From: Prochlorococcus sp. RS04
GTDB lineage: Bacteria > Cyanobacteriota > Cyanobacteriia > PCC-6307 > Cyanobiaceae
DNA: 64,000 bases
NCBI RefSeq assembly: GCF_001989455.1
Contig: NZ_CP018346.1
Location: forward strand, 1,426,001 to 1,490,000
Direction: 5' to 3'
In this document: in pieces, positions 46,308 through 57,013 of the stretch
Position numbering within the stretch: position 1 is the first letter of the stretch
Layout: the number at the start of each line of letters is the position of its first letter
The notes under the pieces: generated by a model
Databases searched by the model: none
Told to the model about the DNA's origin: nothing
The model's input: the letters and a program-made list of their open reading frames with translations, nothing else
Position numbers and translations under genes: made by a program

Positions 46308-47111
46308 TTAGGAAATATATTGAGAATCTTCAAAAGATTCATTTGGTAATGATTCTATACCGCCGAAACGTCTATTTCTTGATTGGTAATCAATTATTGC
46401 TTTAAGAAATTCATGCTCATTGAACTCTGGCCAAAGTACGTCAGATATATAAATTTCTGAATATGCTAATTGCCATAATAAAAAATTACTTATCCTTTTT
46501 TCACCACTAGTTCTTATTAGTAATTCTGGATCTTTAATCCCTCTAGTTAATAACTCTGAATTAAATAATTCTTCATTAATTTCACTGGGTTTTATTTCCC
46601 CAGAAGAAGATTTTAATGCTAGTTTTTTTGCTACTTTTACTATTTCTTGTCTCCCTCCGTAATTAACACAAACATTGAATAAAAATTTATTGTTGTTTTT
46701 AGTAAGTGATTCTGAACTAGATATTATTTCTTTTAAATTTTTTGGGAAAGGAGTTAAATCTCCAATAAATTTTATTTTGGTTGATTCTTCATGTATCTCT
46801 TTAATTTCATTTTTTAGAACTTCGCTAAAAAGATTTATAAGAAAATCAACTTCTTTTGTTGGTCTTGCCCAATTCTCAGTTGAAAATGCATAAACAGTAA
46901 TTACTTCACAACCTAAATTTTTTGCAGCTTTGAGAATTTTTTTTAATACACTAACGCCCTGTTTATGTCCAAATGATCGTGGCAAACCTTTTCTAGTCGC
47001 CCATCTCCCATTGCCGTCCATAATTATTGCTACATGCTTGGGTAATTTTTGCTTATCTATTTTCATTAATAAGTCAGTAATTTTATTGTCTAATGCTTTT
47101 TCTAAACTCAT
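46308..47111 (-). CDS. uppS: undecaprenyl diphosphate synthase
   Basis: 267 residues of the cis-prenyltransferase family, making the lipid carrier for peptidoglycan and glycans. The catalytic Asp32 is in [33 protein letters not shown] and [18 protein letters not shown] complete the signature. It begins 3 bases after cdaA, so both are probably made together. Confidence 0.93.
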   Translation of the reverse strand: MSLEKALDNKITDLLMKIDKQKLPKHVAIIMDGNGRWATRKGLPRSFGHKQGVSVLKKILKAAKNLGCEVITVYAFSTENWARPTKEVDFLINLFSEVLKNEIKEIHEESTKIKFIGDLTPFPKNLKEIISSSESLTKNNNKFLFNVCVNYGGRQEIVKVAKKLALKSSSGEIKPSEINEELFNSELLTRGIKDPELLIRTSGEKRISNFLLWQLAYSEIYISDVLWPEFNEHEFLKAIIDYQSRNRRFGGIESLPNESFEDSQYIS

Positions 47112-47114
47112 TAG

Positions 47115-48023
47115 TTAATCCTGTTTGTTAATAAAAATTTCTGGTTTTTCTGACTCTTTTTTATTAATATCATTGATGATATTATCACTCGAGCCCGCTT
47201 TTTGGGATGAAACATTTTTACTTAAAGATGCTTTATTTCCTCCCATAGAGTTTTGATTTCCAATCAAATTTGCGAGAAGTTCTTGTAACCTGCTGCTAGT
47301 AATTGGCCTTTCGAGTTTGCCTTGGTTTGCTAATGATAACGTACCTGTTTCTTCAGAAACAACAATACAAATACATCTGTCAAATCTTTCTGTAATTCCT
47401 AATGCTGCTAAATGTCTTGTGCCATATCTACTTATTCCTTGTCTTGAGAGAGGAAGTATTACGCCAGCAGAAATTATTTTATTTCCTTTCACAAGAACTG
47501 CTCCATCATGTAAAGGCGTATCTGTAGCAAAAAGATTTATTAAAAGGTCAGTTGATAATTGTGCCTCAATATTGGTTCCTGAATATAAAAAATCTTCAGG
47601 TCTTAAATCACTTCCCAAATCTACAACGATTAAAGCACCTCTTCTATTTTGAGAGAGTTTACCGGCAGTATCAACTAATTGAGTAATAGTAGTTGAAGTT
47701 GCTCTAAATTCCTTTGGTGGATTCCCAAGTAATACAGCTAGCCTCCCTGTGCCTAGTAATTCCATTAATCTTCTTAACTCTCCTTGCCAAAGGATCGCTA
47801 ATGAGAGGGAGCAAGCGAGGACTAAAGCATCAATTAATTTTGTTGTTAGTGGTAAGTATGCATATCTTTGAATAAACCATGCGGATGATACTAAAAACAA
47901 ATATCCTCTTAGAAGCCATAATGTCCGTTGTTCTTTTACTCTAGAGAATAATAATAGTCCGAAACCAACAGCAAATAAGACATCTAATAAAACCTTTAAA
48001 TTTATAATCCCCCAGAAATTCAC
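47115..48023 (-). CDS. cdaA: diadenylate cyclase CdaA (c-di-AMP synthase)
   Basis: 302 residues: three N-terminal membrane helices (about 5-80), then a DisA_N/DAC domain with LHDGAVLVKGNKIISAGVILPL (DGA motif) and GTRHLAALGITERFD, where the usual RHR reads RHL, then a disordered Ser/Asn-rich tail. Makes cyclic di-AMP from two ATP at the membrane. In cyanobacteria this nucleotide has been linked to night survival and osmotic balance. The operon places it between lysA and uppS, both cell-wall related, as commonly seen for cdaA. Confidence 0.87.
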   Translation of the reverse strand: MNFWGIINLKVLLDVLFAVGFGLLLFSRVKEQRTLWLLRGYLFLVSSAWFIQRYAYLPLTTKLIDALVLACSLSLAILWQGELRRLMELLGTGRLAVLLGNPPKEFRATSTTITQLVDTAGKLSQNRRGALIVVDLGSDLRPEDFLYSGTNIEAQLSTDLLINLFATDTPLHDGAVLVKGNKIISAGVILPLSRQGISRYGTRHLAALGITERFDRCICIVVSEETGTLSLANQGKLERPITSSRLQELLANLIGNQNSMGGNKASLSKNVSSQKAGSSDNIINDINKKESEKPEIFINKQD

Positions 48024-48051
48024 ACTAAAAACAAAATTAATTTAAATGTAC

Positions 48052-49425
48052 CTAATTTTGTTTGATAAAGCGATCAGGTAATACGTCATATTTTAAAAGA
48101 TCCAATGGGGTTTCTCTTTTTTGAATAATTTCTGCCTCTCCATCTTTAACTAATAGAGCAGCAGGTCTTGGAATTCTGTTGTAGTTAGAACTCATTGAGT
48201 TATTATATGCACCAGTACCAAAAACACATATAAGATCTCCGGTTTTACATTCTGCGAGTTCAATTTCCTTAAACAAAACATCACCCGATTCGCAGTGCTT
48301 ACCAGCAATAGTGTATTTATTTTTGGAATTAATATTTAATGGATTACTTACTAAACATGCAGAATAATTTGATTGATATGTAATTGGTCTTGGATTATCA
48401 CTCATACCACCATCAACAGATAAATATGTTCTGATACCGGGAATTTCTTTAAATGCTCCAATTTTGTAAATGGTTATACCTGCTGTAGATACAATAGATC
48501 TACCAGGTTCGCACATTAATGTGGGAAAATCTAAGTTGTATTTTTTACAAGCTTCAACAACGGAAGAAGAAATTGTTTTAACCCATTCATCTATTGAAGG
48601 GGGATCATCACTTTCTGTATACCTGATACCTAAACCCCCTCCAACATTTAGTTCCTCAATATTATGACCAAATTTTTTGGCGTCTAAGATAACCTTTACC
48701 ATTATTTCTCCCAGATCCTTATGAGGGTCAAGTTCAAAAATCTGTGAACCAATATGAGCATGTAAACCTTTTAATTTTAGGTATTTTGTATTGCTGATTC
48801 TGTTGAATAATATATTTAAATATTCTATTCCGAAACCAAATTTGCTATCAAATGATCCAGTTCTAATATATTCATGTGTATGACATTCTATCCCAGGAGT
48901 AAAGCGAATCATTATTTCTAAATCATGATTAAATGAATTTGAGATCTCATCTAATCTTTCTAAGTCGTAATCATTATCTACAATAACCTTAATATTATTT
49001 CTAACTGCGAATTCTAATTCTTTGTCTGATTTGTTGTTACCATGAAAAACAATTTTTTCATTTGGAACTCCACCTTTAATAGCGGTTAATAGTTCTCCTT
49101 CTGAAACAGCATCAAGTCCTAAACCTTCAGAGGAAACAAGACTACTCATGAATATGGAACTATTTGCCTTAGAAGCATATATGGGCAAGGATTTTCCTGG
49201 GTAATATTTTTCTAATGATTTTTTGTACGCTTTACAAGAATTTCTTAAAGTGATTTCATCTAAGATATAAAGAGGAGAATCATATTTTTTAACAAGTTCT
49301 TCAATAGAACATCCACCAACTGACAATTTCCCATCTCCTTCAATGAATGTTGAAATAGGAACAATATTTCTGTTAGGACTTTCCAAGTCAATTTTTTGTT
49401 TTAAAAAAGATTGTTTTTCTTCCAT
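48052..49425 (-). CDS. lysA: diaminopimelate decarboxylase
   Basis: 457 residues. It makes lysine from meso-diaminopimelate. The PLP-binding lysine is Lys86 in PIYASKANSS. Later motifs are GLHAHIGSQI, ELNVGGGLGIRY, CEPGRSIVSTAG and GAYNNSMSSNYN. It is the first gene of the minus-strand run through cdaA, uppS, bioB, trhO and the 166-residue protein, with 28 bases to cdaA. Confidence 0.93.
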   Translation of the reverse strand: MEEKQSFLKQKIDLESPNRNIVPISTFIEGDGKLSVGGCSIEELVKKYDSPLYILDEITLRNSCKAYKKSLEKYYPGKSLPIYASKANSSIFMSSLVSSEGLGLDAVSEGELLTAIKGGVPNEKIVFHGNNKSDKELEFAVRNNIKVIVDNDYDLERLDEISNSFNHDLEIMIRFTPGIECHTHEYIRTGSFDSKFGFGIEYLNILFNRISNTKYLKLKGLHAHIGSQIFELDPHKDLGEIMVKVILDAKKFGHNIEELNVGGGLGIRYTESDDPPSIDEWVKTISSSVVEACKKYNLDFPTLMCEPGRSIVSTAGITIYKIGAFKEIPGIRTYLSVDGGMSDNPRPITYQSNYSACLVSNPLNINSKNKYTIAGKHCESGDVLFKEIELAECKTGDLICVFGTGAYNNSMSSNYNRIPRPAALLVKDGEAEIIQKRETPLDLLKYDVLPDRFIKQN

Positions 49426-49512
49426 GGGAGAACTTTTAATAAAGCTTTGCCAAAACTGTCATATTTTATAATGACTTTAGATTTGAACTTTCTAGATATA
49501 AATACATAATAA

Positions 49513-49953
49513 ATGATATCTATTAAACAAATAAATAAAAAAGATATTGATTTATGTTATGAATTAGATTCAAATACGATTTCGCTCTGGAGTAGAGAAC
49601 AATGGTCTAACGAATTCAAAAAAGATGGTACAAAAATCTTTGGATTATTAATTGAAAATTTAGTCATTGGCATATGTGTTTTTCAAGTTGTTATTGATGA
49701 AGCTCAAATAAATTATTTTGTAGTAAATAAGAAATTTAGAAAAAAGGGATTTGGATCTTATCTTATGAGCTATTTAATAAAAAAATGTGAAAAATTAAAT
49801 TTAAGGAAATTACTATTAGAAGTTTCTCAGAGCAATGTTACTGCTGAAAGATTTTATAGTCGCTTTGATTTTTCTACTGTGGGAATAAGAAAAAATTATT
49901 ATAAAGATGGTTCACATGCTCTTTTAAAAGAAAAAAAATTAACAACAAAATAA
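49513..49953 (+). CDS. rimI: GNAT acetyltransferase, RimI-like
   Basis: 146 residues with a GNAT fold: NYFVVNKKFRKKGFGSYLMSYLIKKC contains the acetyl-CoA loop (RxxGxG-type RKKGFG), and SNVTAERFYSRFDFSTVGIRKNYY matches RimI-type ends. Likely N-terminal acetylation of ribosomal protein S18 or a similar substrate. It is divergent from lysA and stands before clpC. Confidence 0.82.
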   Translation: MISIKQINKKDIDLCYELDSNTISLWSREQWSNEFKKDGTKIFGLLIENLVIGICVFQVVIDEAQINYFVVNKKFRKKGFGSYLMSYLIKKCEKLNLRKLLLEVSQSNVTAERFYSRFDFSTVGIRKNYYKDGSHALLKEKKLTTK

Positions 49954-50132
49954 TGTAAAAATTTAAATGTTCGGATAACCAGAATCCTTGAAATTACTAT
50001 AATTTATTGCTATATCATTAAAAAAGTTCAATTTAATTTGATAAATTATACTTTTGGGTATTCACAAAAGCTCATTCTGAACACAAAACTGACATATTAC
50101 TGGTAGGTTATTAGTAGGAATTTAATCTTCTA

Positions 50133-52658
50133 ATGTTTGAAAGATTTACAGAAAAGGCTATAAAGGTCATCATGCTTGCTCAAGAGGAAGCTAGAAGACT
50201 TGGTCATAATTTTGTTGGAACTGAACAAATTCTTTTGGGGTTAATTGGAGAAGGAACTGGGGTCGCAGCGAAAGTACTTAAATCACTAGGAGTTAATTTA
50301 AAAGACTCAAGGATAGAGGTGGAAAAGATAATAGGCAGAGGATCAGGTTTTGTAGCTGTAGAAATACCTTTTACACCTAGGGCTAAAAGAGTTTTAGAAC
50401 TGTCTTTAGAAGAGGCTCGTCAACTTGGCCACAATTACATTGGTACGGAACATTTATTGTTAGGTTTAATAAGAGAAGGTGAAGGTGTAGCTGCAAGAGT
50501 TCTTGAAAATCTTAATATTGACCTTACAAAAGTTAGAACTCAAGTTATAAGGATGCTTGGTGAAACAGCCGAAGTTGGCACAGGGACTAATACAACCAAG
50601 GGCAACTTAAAAACTGCTACTCTTGATGAATTCGGAACAAATTTAACAAAATTAGCAAGTGAATCAAAATTAGATCCAGTCGTTGGACGCCATTCAGAGA
50701 TAGACCGTGTAGTTCAAATACTAGGTAGGAGGACAAAAAATAATCCTGTTCTTATTGGGGAGCCAGGTGTAGGTAAAACAGCTATCGCAGAAGGTTTAGC
50801 TCAAAGAATACAAACTGGGGATATTCCAGACATACTTGAAGATAAAAGAGTTTTGACTCTTGATATAGGTCTTTTAGTAGCAGGAACAAAATATAGAGGT
50901 GAATTTGAAGAAAGGTTAAAAAAAATAATGGAAGAAATTAAATCAGCAGGTAACGTTATTCTTGTTATAGATGAAGTACATACTTTAATTGGGGCTGGTG
51001 CGGCTGAAGGGGCTATAGATGCAGCAAATATACTCAAGCCAGCATTAGCTAGAGGGGAACTTCAATGTATTGGAGCAACAACTCTTGATGAATATAGAAA
51101 ACATATTGAAAGAGATGCTGCTCTAGAAAGAAGATTCCAGCCTGTAATGGTAGGTGAACCATCTATAGAAGATACAATAGAAATTTTAAAAGGTCTAAGA
51201 GAGCGTTACGAACAACATCATCGTCTAAAAATTACTGATGATGCGCTAGAAGCCGCCGCTCATTTAGGGGATCGTTATATATCTGACAGATTTTTACCGG
51301 ATAAGGCCATTGACCTCATCGACGAGGCTGGAAGTAGAGTACGTTTAATAAATTCTAAACTTCCGCCTGAAGCAAAACAAATAGATAGAGAACTAAGACA
51401 AGTCCAAAAACAGAAGGAAGAATCTGTAAGAGATCAAAATTTCGATCAAGCCGGCCAATTACGTGAAAAAGAGATGGAATTGTCTGCAAAAATTAAAGAG
51501 GTATTGGATAATAAAAAAGAAACTGCGGCTGGAGATCAAACTGATGTTGATAATTCTGTAAAAAGTGATTCAAAACTTTTACAAAGCCCCCTTGTTAGTG
51601 AAGAGGATGTAGCACATATTGTTGCCTCATGGACAGGTGTTCCTGTTCAAAAATTAACAGAAACTGAATCAGTCAAGCTTCTTAATATGGAGGAAACACT
51701 TCACCAAAGGCTAATTGGGCAAGATGAAGCTGTAAAGGCTGTTTCAAGAGCTATAAGAAGAGCAAGAGTTGGATTAAAAAATCCTAATAGACCTATCGCA
51801 AGTTTTATTTTCTCTGGTCCTACTGGTGTTGGTAAAACTGAATTGACTAAATCTTTAGCTTCCTATTTCTTCGGTAGTGAAGAAGCAATGATCAGATTAG
51901 ATATGTCAGAATTTATGGAAAGACATACAGTTAGTAAACTTATAGGTTCGCCTCCTGGTTATGTTGGTTTTAATGAAGGTGGTCAGCTTACTGAAGCTGT
52001 TAGAAGACGTCCTTATACCGTTGTTTTATTTGATGAGGTAGAAAAGGCTCATCCAGATGTCTTCAACTTATTATTGCAACTACTTGAAGACGGAAGATTA
52101 ACTGATTCCAAAGGAAGGACTGTAGATTTTAAAAATACATTGTTAATCATGACCTCTAATATTGGTTCAAAAGTTATCGAGAAAGGAGGCGGTGGACTAG
52201 GATTCGAATTCTCAGGTGATTCAGTTGAAGATAGCCAATATAATAGAATTAAATCACTAGTTAATGAAGAACTTAAACAATACTTTAGGCCTGAATTTTT
52301 AAATAGACTTGATGAAATAATTGTTTTCAGACAACTAACTAAAAATGAAGTTAAAGAAATTGCTGAAATTATGTTGCAAGAAGTTTTTGTTAGATTACAA
52401 GATAAAGGCATTAAATTAAATGTCACCGATGCTTTCAAAGAAAGACTTGTTGAAGAAGGTTATAATCCTTCATATGGAGCAAGACCTTTGAGAAGGGCAG
52501 TTATGCGTTTACTCGAAGATAGTTTGGCTGAAGAAGTTCTTTCTGGGAGAATAAAAGATGGAGATAATGCTTTAGTTGATATAGATGATAATAAAAAAGT
52601 TACAATAAATATTTCTTCTGAAGAATCTTCTCAAGAACTAGCAGGTGCTAACTTCTAA
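50133..52658 (+). CDS. clpC: ATP-dependent protease ATP-binding subunit ClpC
   Basis: 841 residues with the full HSP100 layout: two N-terminal repeats (1-150), AAA-1 with [15 protein letters not shown], a UVR-containing middle domain ([25 protein letters not shown]), and AAA-2 with [17 protein letters not shown] and [11 protein letters not shown]. ClpC unfolds substrates for ClpP, and in cyanobacteria is essential for protein turnover. Confidence 0.94.
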   Translation: MFERFTEKAIKVIMLAQEEARRLGHNFVGTEQILLGLIGEGTGVAAKVLKSLGVNLKDSRIEVEKIIGRGSGFVAVEIPFTPRAKRVLELSLEEARQLGHNYIGTEHLLLGLIREGEGVAARVLENLNIDLTKVRTQVIRMLGETAEVGTGTNTTKGNLKTATLDEFGTNLTKLASESKLDPVVGRHSEIDRVVQILGRRTKNNPVLIGEPGVGKTAIAEGLAQRIQTGDIPDILEDKRVLTLDIGLLVAGTKYRGEFEERLKKIMEEIKSAGNVILVIDEVHTLIGAGAAEGAIDAANILKPALARGELQCIGATTLDEYRKHIERDAALERRFQPVMVGEPSIEDTIEILKGLRERYEQHHRLKITDDALEAAAHLGDRYISDRFLPDKAIDLIDEAGSRVRLINSKLPPEAKQIDRELRQVQKQKEESVRDQNFDQAGQLREKEMELSAKIKEVLDNKKETAAGDQTDVDNSVKSDSKLLQSPLVSEEDVAHIVASWTGVPVQKLTETESVKLLNMEETLHQRLIGQDEAVKAVSRAIRRARVGLKNPNRPIASFIFSGPTGVGKTELTKSLASYFFGSEEAMIRLDMSEFMERHTVSKLIGSPPGYVGFNEGGQLTEAVRRRPYTVVLFDEVEKAHPDVFNLLLQLLEDGRLTDSKGRTVDFKNTLLIMTSNIGSKVIEKGGGGLGFEFSGDSVEDSQYNRIKSLVNEELKQYFRPEFLNRLDEIIVFRQLTKNEVKEIAEIMLQEVFVRLQDKGIKLNVTDAFKERLVEEGYNPSYGARPLRRAVMRLLEDSLAEEVLSGRIKDGDNALVDIDDNKKVTINISSEESSQELAGANF

Positions 52659-52673
52659 TCATTCAAATTAAAT

Positions 52674-53765
52674 ATGCAGTCAATCTCTCCAGAAACTATA
52701 TATAGGGGAAATTATGCTTGGGAAGAATCTTTACCTAAGATTACTAAAATAACAAAAAGTCCATTAATTCTAGGTAGAGGGGTTCAAACGAATAATTTAA
52801 GAAATAATATTTTTAATGATTTAAAAAATCAAAATCTAAATGTTAATTCTGCTAATTTACACTTTGATTGTTGTCACGAAGATATTTCAAGAGTAAAGAA
52901 TATCATTTCAAATAATAATAATGATTCTGTTATCGCAGCTGGAGGTGGAAAAGTTCTAGATTCTGGAAAATATATAGCTGATTCTCTAGATATCCCTTGT
53001 ATTACAGTCCCTCTTAGCGCCTCTACATGTGCAGGTTGGACAGCTTTATCAAATATATATACTAAGCATGGTCAATTCATAAAGGATGTCGCATTAAGAT
53101 CTTGTCCGAAAATACTAGTTTTTGATCATAAATTTATTCAAACAGCTCCATCAAGAACACTTGCAAGTGGCATAGCAGATGCGTTGGCAAAATGGTACGA
53201 ATCTTCAATAACAAGCTCAAAAATAGATGATGGTCTTGTTCAACAAGCAATTCAGATATCAAGAGTTTTAAGAGATCAACTATTAATTGATGGAGGAAAA
53301 GCATTTAAGGGTCAATTTGAAAATAATCCATCTTGGCAAAATACTGTAGAGGCATGTGGACTTACAGCAGGATTAGTTGGCGGTATTGGTGGAGAAAAAT
53401 GTAGGACTGCAGCAGCACATGCTATTCATAATGCAATTACTCAGATAATCACTCCTAATGAATTCTTACATGGTGAGATTGTTGGGGTTGGATTATTATT
53501 GCAACTAAAACTAGAAGAAATGAAAAATAATAATAAATTAGCTGATCAATTAATTAAACAATTATTTGTACTTATGAAAGAATTGAATTTGCCAACTACT
53601 ATCGGACAACTTGGAATAAATGTTTTTGAAAATAATAATTTAGAGAAAATTGCTGATTTTACTTGTCGAGATAAATCGGAGATTCACTTTTTGCCTTTTG
53701 AAATTAATAAAAGAGATATAATAGAGGTTATTTCAAATTTTGAGCAACAAAAAATTAAAACATAA
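52674..53765 (+). CDS. iron-containing alcohol dehydrogenase family, glycerol-dehydrogenase-like
   Basis: 363 residues of the GldA/iron-ADH fold: an NAD site with VIAAGGGKVLDSGKYIADSL, PLSASTCAGWTALSNIYT, ASGIADALAKWYES, and metal-binding histidines in AAAHAIHNAIT and EFLHGEIVGVG. Likely oxidises glycerol or a related polyol to a ketone. It is separate from the glpK-glpD cassette and higher in core-like composition. The alpha/beta hydrolase gene overlaps its last 26 bases, so the two are co-translated. Confidence 0.77.
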   Translation: MQSISPETIYRGNYAWEESLPKITKITKSPLILGRGVQTNNLRNNIFNDLKNQNLNVNSANLHFDCCHEDISRVKNIISNNNNDSVIAAGGGKVLDSGKYIADSLDIPCITVPLSASTCAGWTALSNIYTKHGQFIKDVALRSCPKILVFDHKFIQTAPSRTLASGIADALAKWYESSITSSKIDDGLVQQAIQISRVLRDQLLIDGGKAFKGQFENNPSWQNTVEACGLTAGLVGGIGGEKCRTAAAHAIHNAITQIITPNEFLHGEIVGVGLLLQLKLEEMKNNNKLADQLIKQLFVLMKELNLPTTIGQLGINVFENNNLEKIADFTCRDKSEIHFLPFEINKRDIIEVISNFEQQKIKT

Positions 53766-54672
53766 ATATTTTTTGACTAATAATAATTTTGAACAATTAA
53801 GTGATTTAAATGCAGAATTTTTTGAAAGTGCCAAATTATCACTATTAGATCCTTTAGGTCTTTATTTGGCAAATGATGTTAAGTGGATAAAACTCAGCCA
53901 AAATTGGAACTCCTTAAAATTCCCAGTAGTTATGGGAGGAAAGGGCCAACCTATAATTCTTCTTCATGGCTTTGATAGTAGTTTTTTAGAATTCAGAAGA
54001 ATATATAAATCACTAAAAAGAAATTTTCAAGTTATTATTCCTGATCTTCTGGGTTTTGGTTTTAGTCCCAGGTGCGCAACAAATGAATACAATTCCTCGA
54101 AAATAATTTCTCATTTAATTGATCTCCTTAAGACATTAAAAATAACAAAGAATCTAAAAATTATAGGTGCCTCTATGGGGGGCTCAACAGCTTTAAAACT
54201 TGCTTATGAAATTCCTGATTCTATTGATAAAATTATCCTTTTGTCCCCTGCCGGATTGTTTGGAGAACCTAAGAGTATTCCTTTTCCTCTTAACCAAATT
54301 GGCGCCTCATTTCTTGGATTGCCTCAGGTCAGAAAAAGTCTTTGTAGGCAAGCATTTGCTTTCCCAGATGAATGCGTTGGTAAGATGGAAGAGCAAATTG
54401 CTTCAATTCATTTAGGTTGTAAAGGATGGAGGAATTCACTTGCATCATTTGCAAAAAGTGGTGGGTTTGCAGGAACTCAAAAATATATTCAAAATATACC
54501 AACTAAAACATTATGTGGAGAAAATGATCGAATTCTTGGAAAAAAAGAGATTAAAAAAATAGGAAATATCGAAAAATTAAATTTTGTAGGGTTACAAAAT
54601 TGCGGTCATCTTCCACATATAGATCTTCCATCATTATCTAGTAAAATTATCCAAGATTATTTTTTGGAATAA
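53740..54672 (+). CDS. alpha/beta hydrolase
   Basis: 310 residues from a TTG start overlapping the upstream gene. HGF oxyanion motif is in IILLHGFDSS, the nucleophile Ser145 sits in IGASMGGSTAL, and the histidine is in NCGHLPHID near the C-terminus. Such enzymes cleave esters or act as lipases or haloperoxidase-like proteins. In marine picocyanobacteria some close relatives are annotated only as hydrolases. Substrate unknown. Confidence 0.78.
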   Translation: MSNKKLKHKYFLTNNNFEQLSDLNAEFFESAKLSLLDPLGLYLANDVKWIKLSQNWNSLKFPVVMGGKGQPIILLHGFDSSFLEFRRIYKSLKRNFQVIIPDLLGFGFSPRCATNEYNSSKIISHLIDLLKTLKITKNLKIIGASMGGSTALKLAYEIPDSIDKIILLSPAGLFGEPKSIPFPLNQIGASFLGLPQVRKSLCRQAFAFPDECVGKMEEQIASIHLGCKGWRNSLASFAKSGGFAGTQKYIQNIPTKTLCGENDRILGKKEIKKIGNIEKLNFVGLQNCGHLPHIDLPSLSSKIIQDYFLE

Positions 54673-54684
54673 AAGATTTCTTAA

Positions 54685-55542
54685 TTAATTTAGATACTTG
54701 AGAATTATAAAAATATAGTACAAAACAGATGGAGTAAAGATGTAACTGTCAATTCTGTCAAGAATCCCTCCATGTCCGGGTAAAAAAGTTCCGGAATCTT
54801 TTATTTTTGCGTCTCTCTTCATCATAGATTCAATTAAATCTCCAACTAATGCCATAAGAGAAATTGAAATTCCATAAATTGTTCCAACAATTAATGGATT
54901 TTCCCAATTCATTAAAAATGCGAAAAATATTGCTAGTAAAATTGAACAGGATATTCCTCCAATTAAACCTTCTATAGTTTTGCTCGGAGATATTGGAGAT
55001 AGAGATGTTTTACCAAATGACTTCCCAATGAAATAAGAACCAATATCACTAGCTACAATTAAAAAACAAGAAGTTAAAGTTAAATGAAGACCTGTAGTAT
55101 TTGATAAGTTTTCAAGCGACATAAAACCCTGAGTTGAATCTATTATCACTGAATCTAATCCCCTTAACTTAATCCAGTAACTGGGTAAAAAACCTAAATA
55201 GAATAATCCAAAAATAGATGCTGCAATATCTGAAATTGTCCCAGGTTTTGGTTGCAAAAGTAACCAAGTACATATTCCAACTGAACAGATAGGCAAAATT
55301 GAATTTGAGATTTCGCCTTCAAGCACACCAATGGTCTCAAGATAGGTAGAAACTATAATAATAAAGGACGAAAATAATGTAGTTTTTGTAGCTGGTCTTA
55401 TTCCTTTAAATTCTGCCATTCTAAAAAATTCTAATAATGCTAAATATGTAAGCAACGCAGTTGCCAACGTAAAAAACCATCCCCCCAACAAAACAACAAT
55501 TAAACCAAAAATTCCTATAATTAATCCGCTTCTTAATCTCAT
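54685..55542 (-). CDS. cdsA: phosphatidate cytidylyltransferase
   Basis: 285 residues with many membrane helices and the C-terminal CDP-diglyceride synthetase signature: SPSKTIEGLIGG then MKRDAKIKDSGTFLPGHGGILDRIDS. It makes CDP-diacylglycerol for phospholipid synthesis. It ends 9 bases downstream of the decarboxylase gene on the same strand. Confidence 0.9.
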   Translation of the reverse strand: MRLRSGLIIGIFGLIVVLLGGWFFTLATALLTYLALLEFFRMAEFKGIRPATKTTLFSSFIIIVSTYLETIGVLEGEISNSILPICSVGICTWLLLQPKPGTISDIAASIFGLFYLGFLPSYWIKLRGLDSVIIDSTQGFMSLENLSNTTGLHLTLTSCFLIVASDIGSYFIGKSFGKTSLSPISPSKTIEGLIGGISCSILLAIFFAFLMNWENPLIVGTIYGISISLMALVGDLIESMMKRDAKIKDSGTFLPGHGGILDRIDSYIFTPSVLYYIFIILKYLN

Positions 55543-55551
55543 ATGAAATTG

Positions 55552-56949
55552 CTATGTTTCTAAGACTCTTATATTAAAATTTACCAGATCCTTGTTACAT
55601 AAACTTTGATTATTTATCCAATTAAACCTATCTATATCAATTTTTTCGCCAGGAACTAGTAAAGGTATCCCAGGAGGATAAGGGCAAATAATATCTCCAG
55701 ATATTTTATTTAATGATTGTGAGAAAGGAATATTCCGACTCTTACTTCTCCAAGCAATTCCAATTTCGATTTCGGGAGCTTGAACTAATTTAAAGGGCGA
55801 TCTGAGCACTTCTAAACTTTTTGATTTTTTGGAATTTAATAGTAATTTTCTCCATAACTTTTCAAATAAATTAAGAAAATCTTTTTGATTTCCAAATCCC
55901 AAGCAAAAAGTGAGAGTCATCATTTCTGGCAATTCGGCAATAAGGCCATTTTTATAAAAAAATTTATCAGCAGCAAAACCATCAATCCCAGCCTCAGAGG
56001 TATTTACTACAATTTTTAGGGGGTCTTGAGTTTCTATGAGAGGAATATTTCTTTGAATTAATTTTTTATAGATACTTTTTGCCTCTAATATTCTTTTTTG
56101 ATATTTTGATAAACTTTTTTTATTAAGCCAGTCCCGAATAGACTCTTCACAAGAAGAAAGTAATAAGGAACTTGGACTGGTAGTTTGAAGCAAATTAATA
56201 CTTTTGATTAAATTACCTTCATTTATTAGATTGCCTTTGTACCAAAGTACCGCCGTTTGAGTTAATCCATTGAGCGACTTATGCAATGAATTAACGACTA
56301 AATCAGCGTTTGAGGATAAGGCCGGTTCTGGCAGATTAAGGTTTTCACAAAAAAGGAAATATGAACCATGGGCTTCATCAACTAAAACAGGTAAATTTTT
56401 TTGATGACAACAATCTATTAAAGGCTCTAAATCACTGGCATAACCATGATAAGAGGGATTTACAAGAATAACCCCTGCAATTTTATTCTCATCAAAATTT
56501 AATTTTTTAAATACATTTTCCAACCAAATTTTTGTAATTGGTTTGTAATGACCGGTTTCGGTTGAATACTCTAGGTCAAAAAATATTGGATTTATATTCT
56601 GCATCGCACAGATTTTTATAACACTTATATGAACATTTCTAGGCATTAGGATATTTTCGCCTGGATTTGCCATTGCGATTACTGCCGATTGTATTAATCC
56701 GGAAGCTCCATTAACTCCAAAAAAACATCCTTTAGCTCCAAATTTGTGGGAGAATTCTCTTTGAGATTTAGCAATCAATCCGCTTTGGGATAGTGGGGAA
56801 CCTATCTCTGGTAGTTCGGGCAGGTCCCAATACCCGGGTGGATATTTTAATAACTTTACTAATTTCTTTGGTAAAGCTGCCCCTCTGTTATGAGCGGGAA
56901 AGAATAAAGACTTTAAAAACTTTTTAGTCAGAAAGGATGAAATGCTCAT
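55552..56949 (-). CDS. PLP-dependent Orn/Lys/Arg decarboxylase family protein
   Basis: 465 residues, shorter than bacterial ornithine or biosynthetic arginine decarboxylases. PLP-binding Lys224 is in VVNSLHKSLNGLTQTAVLW, with the family DEAHGSYF (191-198) before it and NGASGLIQSAVIAM near the N-terminus. Probably produces a polyamine or cadaverine, but the substrate cannot be set from motif alone. It precedes cdsA and is head to head with the UbiB-family gene at 57014. Confidence 0.8.
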   Translation of the reverse strand: MSISSFLTKKFLKSLFFPAHNRGAALPKKLVKLLKYPPGYWDLPELPEIGSPLSQSGLIAKSQREFSHKFGAKGCFFGVNGASGLIQSAVIAMANPGENILMPRNVHISVIKICAMQNINPIFFDLEYSTETGHYKPITKIWLENVFKKLNFDENKIAGVILVNPSYHGYASDLEPLIDCCHQKNLPVLVDEAHGSYFLFCENLNLPEPALSSNADLVVNSLHKSLNGLTQTAVLWYKGNLINEGNLIKSINLLQTTSPSSLLLSSCEESIRDWLNKKSLSKYQKRILEAKSIYKKLIQRNIPLIETQDPLKIVVNTSEAGIDGFAADKFFYKNGLIAELPEMMTLTFCLGFGNQKDFLNLFEKLWRKLLLNSKKSKSLEVLRSPFKLVQAPEIEIGIAWRSKSRNIPFSQSLNKISGDIICPYPPGIPLLVPGEKIDIDRFNWINNQSLCNKDLVNFNIRVLET

Positions 56950-57013
56950 AAAGTATTATTGACATATATAGAATGGTCTACATGGTAATGTTTTTTGATA
57001 CTTTTTAACTTTA

